Shown piece by piece: positions 10,285-19,329 of a stretch of DNA of 64,000 bases. A program made the translations under genes and the position numbers. The notes beneath the pieces were generated by a model. It did no database searches, was not told the DNA's origin, and saw only the letters and a program-made list of their open reading frames with translations. Positions within the stretch are counted from its first letter, which is position 1. Each line of letters begins with the position of its first letter. This DNA comes from Vreelandella olivaria (GTDB taxonomy: Bacteria > Pseudomonadota > Gammaproteobacteria > Pseudomonadales > Halomonadaceae), in assembly GCF_023507745.1 (NCBI RefSeq), contig NZ_JALPZO010000065.1, positions 1 to 64,000 of the forward strand, in the 5' to 3' direction.

Positions 10285-11733
10285 ATGAGTCTGAGGATCA
10301 TTTTACGCATTTTAGGGCTGCTACTGATGCTGTTTAGCCTCACTATGCTGCCCCCCATGCTGATGTCGCTATGGTTTCGCGATGGCATTTGGCATGCCTT
10401 TATGAGCGGCATTGTGATCACCGTGGTAACCGGGCTTGTGCTCTACCTCCCCAACCGTAAAGCCCACAAGGAACTGCGTATACGCGATGGCTTCATTATC
10501 GCGACCATGTTCTGGACCGTACTGGCACTGTTCGGCTCTCTCCCGCTTATGCTGTTCGGAGAAGGGTCGCTCAATATTACCGATGCTGTGTTTGAATCCT
10601 TTTCAGGCCTGACCACCACTGGCGCCACGGTGATTACAGGCATCGACTTTTTCCCGGAATCCATACGCTACTACCGCCAACAGCTCCAGTGGCTGGGGGG
10701 CATGGGGATTGTGGTGTTGGCAGTCGCGATTCTGCCTACCCTTGGCGTCGGGGGCATGGCGCTTTACCGCACCGAGATTCCAGGGCCGCTGAAAGATTCG
10801 AAGCTTACCCCGCGCATTACCGAAACCGCCAAAGCGCTCTGGTATATCTACGCCACCTTAACCTTTGGCTGTATGGTTGCCTACATGCTGGCAGGCATGG
10901 ACTGGTTTGATGCCCTTGGCCATAGCTTTTCAACCATAGCGCTGGGTGGTTTTTCAACCCACGATGCCAGCATAGGCTACTTTGATAACACCACCATTGA
11001 ATTGATTTGCATAAGCTTTATGCTGATTTCAGCATTCAGTTTCAGCCTGCATTTCATTGCGTGGCGCGAAAAACGCCTGCTGCATTACTTTCAAGATCCT
11101 GAAGCCCGCTTTTTAATGCTGTTTCTGACCGCACTCACCACGGTGACGGTAATCACATTGTGGTTAACCGGCACCTACGAGACACTTGAGGGTCTTAGAT
11201 ACGGATTATTTGAAGCCGTTTCTGTAGCAACCACCTCCGGGTTTGCAGTTGCCGATTTCTCTGGCTGGCCCGGGGCACTGCCTTTTCTCCTTTTTGTAGC
11301 GGCATTTGTCGGGGGGTGTTCCGGCTCCACGGCGGGGGGCATGAAAGTCATCCGCATTATTTTGATATTGAAGCAAGGTATGCGCGAGGTTATGCGCCTA
11401 ATCCACCCTAATGCGGTGATTGCGGTAAAAGTGGGGAAGGTCAGCGTGCCCGATAGTATTGCTCAAGCCGTCTGGGGGTTTTTCTCCGCCTACGTCATGT
11501 TGTTCTTTTTGATGCTGGTAGGCGTAATGGCAACGGGCGTTGACCAGATCACTGCATGGTCAGCTGTTGGTTCTGCGCTGAATAACCTGGGGCCTGCTTT
11601 AGGGGAGGCCAGTCACCACTATGGCGATATGCCAGGCCTTGCCAAATGGATTCTGGTAGTGGCCATGCTGCTTGGCCGCCTGGAAATTTTCACGGTCCTG
11701 GTGCTATTTACGCCTGCATTCTGGCGACGCTGA
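10285..11733 (+). CDS. trkH: Trk potassium-uptake channel subunit TrkH
   Basis: Inner-membrane K+ translocation subunit, 482 residues and highly hydrophobic. The four pore-loop repeats with selectivity-filter glycines are visible: SGLTTTGATV, ALGGFSTHDAS, TTSGFAVADF and LNNLGPALGEA. The protein continues the trkA transcription unit. In Halomonas elongata trkA and trkH are adjacent and a second transporter gene, trkI, is elsewhere; the pairing with trkA argues that this is trkH rather than trkI, although the two proteins are close relatives. Confidence 0.95.
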   Translation: MSLRIILRILGLLLMLFSLTMLPPMLMSLWFRDGIWHAFMSGIVITVVTGLVLYLPNRKAHKELRIRDGFIIATMFWTVLALFGSLPLMLFGEGSLNITDAVFESFSGLTTTGATVITGIDFFPESIRYYRQQLQWLGGMGIVVLAVAILPTLGVGGMALYRTEIPGPLKDSKLTPRITETAKALWYIYATLTFGCMVAYMLAGMDWFDALGHSFSTIALGGFSTHDASIGYFDNTTIELICISFMLISAFSFSLHFIAWREKRLLHYFQDPEARFLMLFLTALTTVTVITLWLTGTYETLEGLRYGLFEAVSVATTSGFAVADFSGWPGALPFLLFVAAFVGGCSGSTAGGMKVIRIILILKQGMREVMRLIHPNAVIAVKVGKVSVPDSIAQAVWGFFSAYVMLFFLMLVGVMATGVDQITAWSAVGSALNNLGPALGEASHHYGDMPGLAKWILVVAMLLGRLEIFTVLVLFTPAFWRR

Positions 11734-11783
11734 TCCGGCATCTACGCATTCACGTTCTATTTTTTATTAGCTGAGTAACATTA

Positions 11784-13037
11784 ATGACCCATGACGAACG
11801 TTTACCGCTGGCTTCTGCGCCTGATGCGCTGCCAACCACCAGCGGCCCATTAAAAACCATTACCGTTGGTGAAACGCGTTATACCCTGCTGGGTACCGCC
11901 CACGTTTCCGCCGAAAGTGCTGATGATGTTCGCAACCTAATTGACAGCGGCACTTTTGATGCGGTGGCTATCGAGCTGTGCGATGCACGCCATCATAGTA
12001 TGGCGAATCCTGATGCCATGGGCGAACAGGATCTTTTTCAGGTCTTCAAACAGGGCAAAGCAGGCATGGTAGCGGCCAGTCTGGCGCTGGGTGCGTTTCA
12101 GCAACGCATCGCCGAGCAGTCGGGCATACAACCGGGCGCCGAAATGCGCGCAGCAGTAGAAGAGTGCCATAACAGGGAACTGCCACTACTGCTGGTAGAC
12201 CGTGATGTGGGCATTACCCTGAAGCGTATTTACCGCAATATTCCCTGGTGGCAACGCTTTTCACTTTTTTCAGGACTGATTGGCAGCGTGTTATCGCGTC
12301 AGGATGTCTCTAAAGAGGAGATCGAAAAGCTTAAGGAAGGCGATATTCTGGAAGCCACCTTCAGTGAGTTTGCCGCCGAATCGGAAGCACTGTATACCCC
12401 GCTCATCCGCGAGCGCGACCACTATATGGCACTTCGCCTTGCTGAAGAGGCACCACCTGGGCGCTACAAAAACGTATTGGTAGTGTTGGGAGCCGGACAT
12501 TTGAAAGGCACCAGCGAATACCTGGAAGCTCCTCTGCCCGAAAACCCTACGCCTGAGCGGGAGTCCCTTGAGGAAACTCCGCCGCCCTCCAAACTATGGA
12601 AAGCCGCCCCCTGGTTGATTACGATACTGGTGCTCACTGGTTTTGCCATTGGTTTCTCACGCAATACCGAACTTGGTTGGCAACTGGTTATTGAGTGGTT
12701 CCTGATCAACGGCGTTTTGTCCGGTGGTGCAACCATTGTGGCGCTGGCGCATCCCCTTACGGTAGTGGCAACGTTCTTTGCTGCACCACTGACCTCTCTT
12801 AACCCCACAATTGGCGCAGGTTTTGTGGCCGCTGGCGTAGAGCTCTATATGCGCAAGCCTAAAGTGCGCGACTTTGCTACGTTGCGTCACGACGTCACCA
12901 AGCTTAAGGGGTGGTGGAAAAATCGTGTATCCCGTACGCTACTGGTATTTATCCTGGCAACGCTGGGATCAGCCATCGGAACCTGGGTGGCTGGCTTTAG
13001 AATTGCAGGCGCTCTGTTGGGTAGCGGAGCTGCGTGA
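11784..13037 (+). CDS. TraB/PrgY-family membrane protein
   Basis: A 417-residue protein whose N-terminal half is a TraB/PrgY/GumN-type domain, recognised by LLGTAHVSAESADDV near residue 35 and VVLGAGHLKGTSEYL near residue 235. The C-terminal part has about four hydrophobic segments (roughly 275-410). In Enterococcus plasmids PrgY limits endogenous pheromone activity; the chromosomal bacterial members have no firm function, and a metalloprotease-like activity has been proposed. It lies 50 bp after trkH, and its stop overlaps the next start, so it probably belongs to the trkAH transcript. Confidence 0.88.
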   Translation: MTHDERLPLASAPDALPTTSGPLKTITVGETRYTLLGTAHVSAESADDVRNLIDSGTFDAVAIELCDARHHSMANPDAMGEQDLFQVFKQGKAGMVAASLALGAFQQRIAEQSGIQPGAEMRAAVEECHNRELPLLLVDRDVGITLKRIYRNIPWWQRFSLFSGLIGSVLSRQDVSKEEIEKLKEGDILEATFSEFAAESEALYTPLIRERDHYMALRLAEEAPPGRYKNVLVVLGAGHLKGTSEYLEAPLPENPTPERESLEETPPPSKLWKAAPWLITILVLTGFAIGFSRNTELGWQLVIEWFLINGVLSGGATIVALAHPLTVVATFFAAPLTSLNPTIGAGFVAAGVELYMRKPKVRDFATLRHDVTKLKGWWKNRVSRTLLVFILATLGSAIGTWVAGFRIAGALLGSGAA

Positions 13038-13942
13038 GCACCATCAAGCAAGCGCCCTGGCAAGCCGATGCGTTACTGCTGCTGGTAACAGTGGTGGCTG
13101 CAGGCGGATGGATCTTCTCTAAAGAAGCGCTGGCAGGCATGCCGCCGTTACTGTTTATCGGCACCCGTTTCCTGCTGGCAGGCATCATCCTGCTGGGGTT
13201 TGCCTGGCCCACCCTGCGCCGCTTACCGGCCCGCCGTATACGGCGGGGCGTATTGGTAGGGTTTCTGTTTAGCGCCGCTATTGCCTTCTGGATATTAGGG
13301 CTTCAGTACTCCACTCACCTGGGAGAAAGCGCATTTATCCATAGCCTGGGCATCCTGCTGGTACCCATCGTAGCCCGACTGCTGTTTGGTGACCGTCCTC
13401 CACGCACCACATGGGTAGCGCTGCCTGTCGCGCTATTCGGCTTTGCCTTACTCTCCCTCAATGCGGGTTTCAGGCTGGAAGCAAGCCAACTCTTCATGGT
13501 GTGTTCAGCACTCTGTTTCGCGGTACTGATTAATGTCAATACCCGTGTAGTACGCAACATGCCCGCCCTGCCGCTGACGACGCTGCAACTCATCTCCGTA
13601 GGCAGCGTGCTCACTTGTCTGTCGCTGCTTTTTGAGCATCAGCCGCTGGCGCTGAGCACTTCTATACTGGGCTGGTTCATGGCCAGCGTCCTGTTTGCCA
13701 GTTCACTGCGTTTCTTTCTACAGATCAAAGCCCAAGGCATGACCACGCCAAGTCATGCGGCGGTCATTTTAATGCTGGAAGCGGTCTGGACGGCGCTACT
13801 CGCCGCCTGGTGGTTTGGCGAAACCATGGCCCCGCTACAGCTGACCGGCTGCGGGCTGATCTTTACCGCTCTGCTGATTAACCGCTGGTACTGGGTACGC
13901 AAGGTGGTAGTACGTTGGCTGCCAAACGCCCTACAGCGCTAA
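13034..13942 (+). CDS. DMT/EamA-family transporter
   Basis: A 302-residue inner-membrane protein with about ten hydrophobic helices arranged as two EamA repeats; the first includes the family-typical segment around FIGTRFLLAGIILLG. The start is GTG, overlapping the TraB-family stop by 4 bp, which suggests translational coupling. EamA proteins usually export amino acids or other small metabolites; the substrate cannot be read from sequence. Its 3' end overlaps the convergent DTW-domain gene by 4 bp, and no terminator hairpin is visible there. Confidence 0.9.
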   Translation: MSTIKQAPWQADALLLLVTVVAAGGWIFSKEALAGMPPLLFIGTRFLLAGIILLGFAWPTLRRLPARRIRRGVLVGFLFSAAIAFWILGLQYSTHLGESAFIHSLGILLVPIVARLLFGDRPPRTTWVALPVALFGFALLSLNAGFRLEASQLFMVCSALCFAVLINVNTRVVRNMPALPLTTLQLISVGSVLTCLSLLFEHQPLALSTSILGWFMASVLFASSLRFFLQIKAQGMTTPSHAAVILMLEAVWTALLAAWWFGETMAPLQLTGCGLIFTALLINRWYWVRKVVVRWLPNALQR

Positions 13943-14742
13943 TCAACCCCTTGCCGGTCTAGCAACCGCTGCATGGCGGGGGTGATCTCATCAATTTTAT
14001 GGTAAAAACGGCTAGCGGCGTAGCTGTCGTTGAATACATCAAAGTAGTCATCCAGTGCACCCGCCGCCGCTTCGTCACCACTTTGGCGCAGCAGCTCAAT
14101 CGCCACCTCAGCCGTACACAGATGGGCCTTGGAAGCAGGTTTACGTAGACGATAGCGTGTCTCCCGCTCGGTGCGCAGAGGCAACACGGGCAACGTATCA
14201 AGATAGGGGCTTTTACGAAACATTCGCCTCGCCTGACGCCAGGTGCCATCAAGAACGACAAAAACAGGGATGCGTGGCTGCCGTTTAGCCGCATGTACAG
14301 CGCCAATATCCACGACCCGGTCTGCGTAGTCAGGCTGGTCATCGGGGAAAATCACAAAGGGCGCATAACGGGGGTCTTCAAGCAGTGCAGCCAGTTGCAC
14401 ATCTGGCGCAGTACGATACCAGCTAAATACTCTGGTCTGCGCCAGCACATCACCAATCAAGCGTCCGGTATTGGTCGGCTTGTAATGCTCCAGTGGGTGG
14501 GTTAACAGCCACACCTGAGCATCACTTTCTGCTTTGACCTGATAAGGACATAGACAGTTTAGCTCTGGCAGGTTGCACCCCTCGCAGCGCCTGACAAAAC
14601 TTCCCCGTGCCTTAAACTCACGCCTGAGCGGTCGAGGATGCCCCGGCCCAGCACCATCAGCACCGGGTGGCGTATCGCCGCTATCAAAGCGTGGGGAAGA
14701 GGAAGATGGCAACGACTCGGAAGCAGGCATCCGCGCACCCAT
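13939..14742 (-). CDS. DTW-domain protein, probable tRNA-uridine aminocarboxypropyltransferase
   Basis: DTW-domain proteins such as E. coli TapT (YfiP) transfer an aminocarboxypropyl group from SAM to a tRNA uridine (acp3U). The N-terminal cysteine cluster CEGCNLPELNCLC resembles a metal site. The defining DGTW motif is in FVVLDGTWRQARRMFRKS, followed by an RKP and histidine-containing block. The start is uncertain: the frame is open to 14835, but the first 31 residues look non-conserved. I chose the ATG at 14742; 14730 is equally possible, and neither has a strong ribosome site. It diverges from bioB. Confidence 0.85.
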   Translation of the reverse strand: MGARMPASESLPSSSSPRFDSGDTPPGADGAGPGHPRPLRREFKARGSFVRRCEGCNLPELNCLCPYQVKAESDAQVWLLTHPLEHYKPTNTGRLIGDVLAQTRVFSWYRTAPDVQLAALLEDPRYAPFVIFPDDQPDYADRVVDIGAVHAAKRQPRIPVFVVLDGTWRQARRMFRKSPYLDTLPVLPLRTERETRYRLRKPASKAHLCTAEVAIELLRQSGDEAAAGALDDYFDVFNDSYAASRFYHKIDEITPAMQRLLDRQGVD

Positions 14743-14800
14743 AATTAGCAAAGGGCGCTGAGTATAAAGCAGCGCCTCTCTAATGACGAACCCTGGCAAT

Positions 14801-14832
14801 GAGTAAACCAAAAAAACCAAACAGGTTGACAC
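14801..14832 (+). promoter_or_regulatory. Candidate BirA (biotin repressor) operator
   Basis: GAGTAAACC, 14 spacer bases, then GGTTGACAC. Each half matches 7 of 9 positions of the known BirA consensus TTGTAAACC-N14/15-GGTTTACAA, with the correct spacing. It lies 39 bp upstream of the bioB ATG and overlaps a possible -35 element, as expected of a repressor site. Confidence 0.7.
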
Positions 14833-14855
14833 CAAAAGCGCAACGCCGCTAGAGT
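14826..14855 (+). promoter_or_regulatory. Candidate sigma-70 promoter of the biotin operon
   Basis: A perfect -35 hexamer TTGACA (14826-14831), an 18-bp spacer and a -10-like TAGAGT (14850-14855, four of six matches). The -35 hexamer lies inside the right half of the BirA site, so bound repressor would block polymerase. Transcription would start near 14862, leaving almost no leader for the ATG at 14871 but about 27 bases for the GTG at 14889. Confidence 0.5.
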
Positions 14856-14870
14856 TCGGTCAACCTCAAA

Positions 14871-15977
14871 ATGAAAACAGGTTTACCCGTGACCACACCC
14901 CAGACCGCTCATCACATTGATATCGCCTCTCCGCGACACGACTGGACGCTGGATGAGATCAACGCTCTGTTTGCGTTGCCTTTCAATGATCTGCTGTTTC
15001 AGGCCCAGCAAGTTCATCGAGCGCACTTTGATGCTAATGCGGTGCAAGTCTCTACCCTGCTCTCGATTAAAACCGGCGCCTGCCCGGAAGACTGCAAATA
15101 TTGCCCGCAGTCGGGCCACTACAATACAAAATTGGAAAAAGAGAAACTGCTGGAAATCGAAAAAGTGGTGGCCCAGGCCAAAGCGGCCAAGGAGGCTGGA
15201 GCCAGCCGCTTCTGCATGGGAGCCGCGTGGCGCAGCCCACGGGATAAAGACTTGCTGGTGGTGGAAGAGATGGTTCGCCAGGTAAAAGCCCTTGGCCTGG
15301 AAACCTGCATGACCCTGGGTATGGTGGATAACCAGCAAGCCAACCGTTTGGCGGCGGCGGGGCTGGACTACTATAACCATAACCTGGATACCTCCCCCGA
15401 TTATTACGGCGAAATTATCACCACTCGCACTTACAGCGACCGCCTGGAGACCTTAGCCACGGTGCGTGAGGCAGGCATGAAAGTATGCTCGGGTGGCATT
15501 TTGGGGATGGGGGAAGGTGCCCAGGACCGCAGCGCTCTGTTACAGCAATTAGCCAGACTCGTGCCCCACCCGGAGTCTGTGCCCATTAACATGTTGGTGA
15601 AAGTTCCCGGTACGCCGCTGGAAAACGTGGAAGATCTGGATCCCCTTGAGTTTATCCGCGCCATTGCTGTCGCCCGCATTATGATGCCCCAAAGCCATGT
15701 ACGGCTATCTGCCGGGCGCGAGCAAATGAGCGAATCCACCCAGGCGCTGGCCTTCCTGGCCGGCGCCAACTCGATTTTCTATGGTGACAAGCTGCTGACC
15801 ACCGGCAACCCACAGGCCGAGCGTGATCGCGCGCTGTTCGCCAAGTTGGGGTTACGCCCAGAGCGTCGTGACACCTGCGAGGATGATGACAACCACGCCC
15901 AACGCTTGGCACAACAAGCACGTCAACAGGCGCAGGCAGAGCGTACGGCAGCCCTGGCGGTGGACGCCAGTGTCTAA
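14871..15977 (+). CDS. bioB: Biotin synthase
   Basis: Radical-SAM enzyme that inserts sulfur into dethiobiotin. The [4Fe-4S] cysteines are Cys71, Cys75 and Cys78 in [14 protein letters not shown]. The [2Fe-2S] ligands Cys115, Cys146, Cys206 and Arg278 correspond to E. coli Cys97, Cys128, Cys188 and Arg260, with a constant offset of 18. At 368 residues it is slightly long at both ends. The start may be the GTG at 14889 (ACAGG seven bases upstream) rather than the ATG at 14871, which has no ribosome site. It heads bioBFHCDA behind a candidate BirA operator, and its stop overlaps the bioF start. Confidence 0.97.
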   Translation: MKTGLPVTTPQTAHHIDIASPRHDWTLDEINALFALPFNDLLFQAQQVHRAHFDANAVQVSTLLSIKTGACPEDCKYCPQSGHYNTKLEKEKLLEIEKVVAQAKAAKEAGASRFCMGAAWRSPRDKDLLVVEEMVRQVKALGLETCMTLGMVDNQQANRLAAAGLDYYNHNLDTSPDYYGEIITTRTYSDRLETLATVREAGMKVCSGGILGMGEGAQDRSALLQQLARLVPHPESVPINMLVKVPGTPLENVEDLDPLEFIRAIAVARIMMPQSHVRLSAGREQMSESTQALAFLAGANSIFYGDKLLTTGNPQAERDRALFAKLGLRPERRDTCEDDDNHAQRLAQQARQQAQAERTAALAVDASV

Positions 15978-17121
15978 CGCGTGGCATCAACGGCTAGCCA
16001 CCGCCCGCGATGCCCGGCTCCAGGAGCAGCGCTGGCGAATTCGCCACGTAAACAGCCGTGAGTCAGTGAATTTTGCCAGCAACGACTATCTTGGACTGGC
16101 CCATGATCCACGGGTGCAGGCAGCCCAGGCGGAAGGCGCCCGCCGCTTCGGCGCGGGTGCAGGCGCATCGCATCTGGTGAGTGGGCATCTGGGCATTCAT
16201 GACGACCTGGAAGAGGCGTTGGCAGCCTGGACCGGACGACAACGCGCGCTACTCTTTTCTACCGGTTATATGGCCAACCTGGGGGTATTACAGGCGCTAG
16301 GTGATCGTCACACAGCGATCTTTCAAGACCGGCTTAACCATGCGTCGCTCCTGGATGGCGCCACTCTCAGCGGCGCCCGCTCCCGCCGTTACCATCACCA
16401 GGATAGCGATGACCTGGAACGCTTGTTGGAGAGCAGCCCGAACCCTTACAAGCTGGTGGTTAGCGATGGTGTATTCAGCATGGATGGCGATGTGGCGGAT
16501 GTTTCAGCACTGGCCCAGCTAAGCCAGCGCCACGGCGCCTGGCTCATGATTGATGATGCCCACGGGCTGGGGGTGCTGGGCGAGCAGGGCAGCGGCTGTA
16601 CAGAGTCATTGACCAGCCAGGACGTGCCCATTCTGGTAGGCACACTGGGCAAAGCACTGGGTACTGCCGGTGCCTTTGTCGCCGGTGATGCCGCACTGAT
16701 TGAACATATCACCCAGTTTGCCCGCAGCTATATTTACACCACCGCCCAGCCCCCCTGTATTGCAGCGGCAACCCTGGCAGCGCTCACCATCGTGCAGCAC
16801 GAACCTGCGCACCGCCAGCGGCTACAGCAGCACATTGCGTATTTCCGCCAGCAGGCAGCGCAGCTCGGCCTCCCCGTTGCGGCCTCTTACACACCTATCC
16901 AGCCGCTCTTATTGGGCGATGAAGCCCGTGTTATGACCTGGGCGGCAAGGTTGTCCCAGTCCGGCATTCAGGTAGGCGCCATTCGTCCTCCTACAGTGCC
17001 AAACGGTGGAGCACGCCTGCGTATTACCCTCAGCGCCCGCCATCACCGCCGTGATATCGACCGACTCCTGGAAGGGTTAAGCCGCTGCCAGCGCGAGGAT
17101 GCCTTATGTCACACCCAGTAG
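15970..17121 (+). CDS. bioF: 8-amino-7-oxononanoate synthase
   Basis: PLP enzyme that condenses pimeloyl-ACP (or -CoA) with L-alanine. Starting from the GTG at 15970, which overlaps the bioB end by 8 bp, the protein has 383 residues (E. coli 384); the frame is open further upstream inside bioB but that part is not conserved. The PLP lysine is Lys228 in [14 protein letters not shown], preceded by the cofactor-binding [10 protein letters not shown]. Its end overlaps bioH by 16 bp. Confidence 0.96.
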   Translation: MSNAWHQRLATARDARLQEQRWRIRHVNSRESVNFASNDYLGLAHDPRVQAAQAEGARRFGAGAGASHLVSGHLGIHDDLEEALAAWTGRQRALLFSTGYMANLGVLQALGDRHTAIFQDRLNHASLLDGATLSGARSRRYHHQDSDDLERLLESSPNPYKLVVSDGVFSMDGDVADVSALAQLSQRHGAWLMIDDAHGLGVLGEQGSGCTESLTSQDVPILVGTLGKALGTAGAFVAGDAALIEHITQFARSYIYTTAQPPCIAAATLAALTIVQHEPAHRQRLQQHIAYFRQQAAQLGLPVAASYTPIQPLLLGDEARVMTWAARLSQSGIQVGAIRPPTVPNGGARLRITLSARHHRRDIDRLLEGLSRCQREDALCHTQ

Positions 17122-17834
17122 GAGCACGCCTGGTACTGCTATCAGGCTGGGGCATTGACAAGCGTATCTGGCAGACACTGGATAGCTACTGGCCATCTTC
17201 CATCGAGCACCATGCGGTTGACTGGCCGGGCTATGGCGAGCATCCCACGCTGGCTGAAAACGCGACCATCGACCAGCTTGCCAGCGCAATGGCAAGCCAC
17301 CTTCCCGCTGATGCGGTATGGGTTGGCTGGTCATTGGGTGGACTGCTGGCCGGCGCGCTGCTCGACAAACTCCCTGCCCCTCGCCGCTTGATACTGCTGG
17401 GTATCGGTGATCGTTTTTGTACCGACGGCGGCGTTAGCGAAACGGAGCTGTTACGTTTTCGCCGGGCTTTCAACCGCAACCCAACGGCTGCATGGCAGCA
17501 CTTTTTACGTTGGCAAGTTCAGGGAGAACCCTGCGTTCGCAACGCCCACCGACAACTGCAAACGCTATTGGATGATCACCCCAACGCCGACCATCGTACC
17601 CTGTCCCATGGTCTTGACTGGCTGGCCCATACCGATAACACCCAGCGTTTCGAAAACGCCCCCTGCCCGATCATTCGTGTGGTGGGCAAGCATGACCCAT
17701 TCGTTGGCCCCAGCACGCGCGATCGAGCCATGCTGATTGCCAATGCCGGGCACTGTCCCATGCTCTCCCAACCGGCCCAGCTTGCGTTGATGCTGGCAGA
17801 GCAGGCTAGCCTTACGGCGAAGGAGCTGGCGTGA
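17106..17834 (+). CDS. bioH: Pimeloyl-ACP methyl ester carboxylesterase
   Basis: Alpha/beta hydrolase that removes the methyl group from pimeloyl-ACP methyl ester and so ends the BioC-initiated chain cycle. The catalytic triad can be read as Ser76 in GWSLGG, Asp197 in VVGKHDPF and His216 in NAGHCPM. It is 242 residues against 256 in E. coli. It overlaps bioF upstream and bioC downstream. The BioC-BioH pair means that pimelate is made by the E. coli-type route. Confidence 0.94.
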   Translation: MSHPVGARLVLLSGWGIDKRIWQTLDSYWPSSIEHHAVDWPGYGEHPTLAENATIDQLASAMASHLPADAVWVGWSLGGLLAGALLDKLPAPRRLILLGIGDRFCTDGGVSETELLRFRRAFNRNPTAAWQHFLRWQVQGEPCVRNAHRQLQTLLDDHPNADHRTLSHGLDWLAHTDNTQRFENAPCPIIRVVGKHDPFVGPSTRDRAMLIANAGHCPMLSQPAQLALMLAEQASLTAKELA

Positions 17835-18610
17835 GTATCACTATCCTGCCGCTGACAGATTGGCAGACAAAAGTCGCCCGAGCCTTTTCACGGGCAGCGC
17901 CCCGCTACGACGCACTGGCCAGCGCCCAACGTCATATTGGCGAAACACTGTGGCAAATGCTTCCGCCCGGTGCCAGTAGCCTGCTTGATCTTGGCTGTGG
18001 CACGGGTTACTGGACCCAACGGCTGGCGTTACGCTACCCCCATGCCCACGTCACAGGTGTGGATATTGCTCCCGGCATGCTGGAACACGCCCAGGCACGT
18101 TATGGCCCCCAGATCGAATGGCGACAGGGCGACGCCGCCCTAATGCCGTTTGGCGGCGATAGCTTTGATGTGGTGTTTTCCAATCTCGCCATTCAATGGT
18201 GCCGCGACAGTGGCGCCGTGATGAGCGAGCTACAACGGGTGCTTGTCCCTGGAGGTCAGGCACACATCACCACGCTACTGCCCGGTACACTGGCGGAAGT
18301 GGCCACTGCCTGGCAGCGGCCTGAAGCACTGCTACAAACGCCTGATGCCCATGAGCTTAAACATGTCATTACCCACAGCGGCTTAACGCTGGTTCAGCAA
18401 ACAACAGAGTGGCGGCGCTTTCACTATCCCGATCTGCGTGCGGTTATGGATTCCATCAAAGGAGTGGGTGCCCAGGTGGCTCGGCCCAACGCCAGGCTGA
18501 CACGCCGCGAACTTAGCGCGGCCCAAGCCCGCTTTGAAACCCTGCGAGCCCCCCAAGGACTGCCTGTTAGCTACCACTGCTGCACCCTGCACCTGGAAAA
18601 AACGCGATGA
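17831..18610 (+). CDS. bioC: Malonyl-ACP O-methyltransferase
   Basis: SAM-dependent methyltransferase that methylates malonyl-ACP to start pimeloyl chain synthesis. The GTG start has AAGGAG upstream and overlaps the bioH stop by 4 bp. The 259-residue protein has the family opening VARAFSRAAPRYDALASAQ and the SAM loop DLGCGTG at 53-59, followed by SNLAIQWCRD. It couples to bioD by an ATGA overlap. Confidence 0.95.
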   Translation: MSITILPLTDWQTKVARAFSRAAPRYDALASAQRHIGETLWQMLPPGASSLLDLGCGTGYWTQRLALRYPHAHVTGVDIAPGMLEHAQARYGPQIEWRQGDAALMPFGGDSFDVVFSNLAIQWCRDSGAVMSELQRVLVPGGQAHITTLLPGTLAEVATAWQRPEALLQTPDAHELKHVITHSGLTLVQQTTEWRRFHYPDLRAVMDSIKGVGAQVARPNARLTRRELSAAQARFETLRAPQGLPVSYHCCTLHLEKTR

Positions 18611-19314
18611 CCGTTTATTTTGTGACCGGCACCGACACCGATGCAGGTAAAACCCTAGCCGCCAGCGCGCTGTTGTATGCAGCGCGTCAGTTGCCACTCA
18701 CCACGCTGGGCTTAAAGCCGATTGCCTCAGGTAGCAGCATCACGCCTGAAGGGTTGCGCAATAGCGATGCCCTGTCGCTACAAGCGCAAAGTACACTGCC
18801 CGTATGTTATGCAACCGTTAACCCCTGGGCGTTTTCCCCCGCCATTGCGCCCCATTTAGCCGCCAGCGAAGCAGGTCAACATATCAGCGTTAGCAATGTG
18901 GTCGCCGCACTGACGGCTACCCTTGCAGAGAATCCCCGTGATCTGACACTGATTGAGGGCGCCGGCGGCTGGCGCGTGCCACTCAACACTTGTGAGGATT
19001 TTTCAGCGCTTCCCCACGCCATGAAACTACCCGTGATACTGGTCGTCGGCCTGAAACTAGGCTGCCTCAATCATGCCCGCCTCACTGCGGAAGCGATTAG
19101 CAACGACGGCCTTGCACTGGCGGGCTGGATTGGCAGTGTGGTTGATCCTGCATTCTCTACTGAGCAGGCACGCTTTCACGCCAACATCGAGCGTCTGAAA
19201 AATGCCCTGGTAGCACCCTGTCTGGGTGTGATTCCCCATTTGGCTGATGCCGATGCTGCCCAGGCACATGGCTATTTATCCTTATCCGCATTGCTTGATG
19301 ACCACTCCCTTTAA
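18607..19314 (+). CDS. bioD: Dethiobiotin synthetase
   Basis: ATP-dependent carboxylase that closes the ureido ring of dethiobiotin. The P-loop is TGTDTDAGKT at 7-16 with Lys15, then GLKPIASG and EGAGGWRVPL, all diagnostic of BioD. The length of 235 residues is usual. The start overlaps the bioC stop by 4 bp; bioA follows after 15 bp. Confidence 0.96.
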   Translation: MTVYFVTGTDTDAGKTLAASALLYAARQLPLTTLGLKPIASGSSITPEGLRNSDALSLQAQSTLPVCYATVNPWAFSPAIAPHLAASEAGQHISVSNVVAALTATLAENPRDLTLIEGAGGWRVPLNTCEDFSALPHAMKLPVILVVGLKLGCLNHARLTAEAISNDGLALAGWIGSVVDPAFSTEQARFHANIERLKNALVAPCLGVIPHLADADAAQAHGYLSLSALLDDHSL

Positions 19315-19329
19315 GCACAAGGCCAATCT

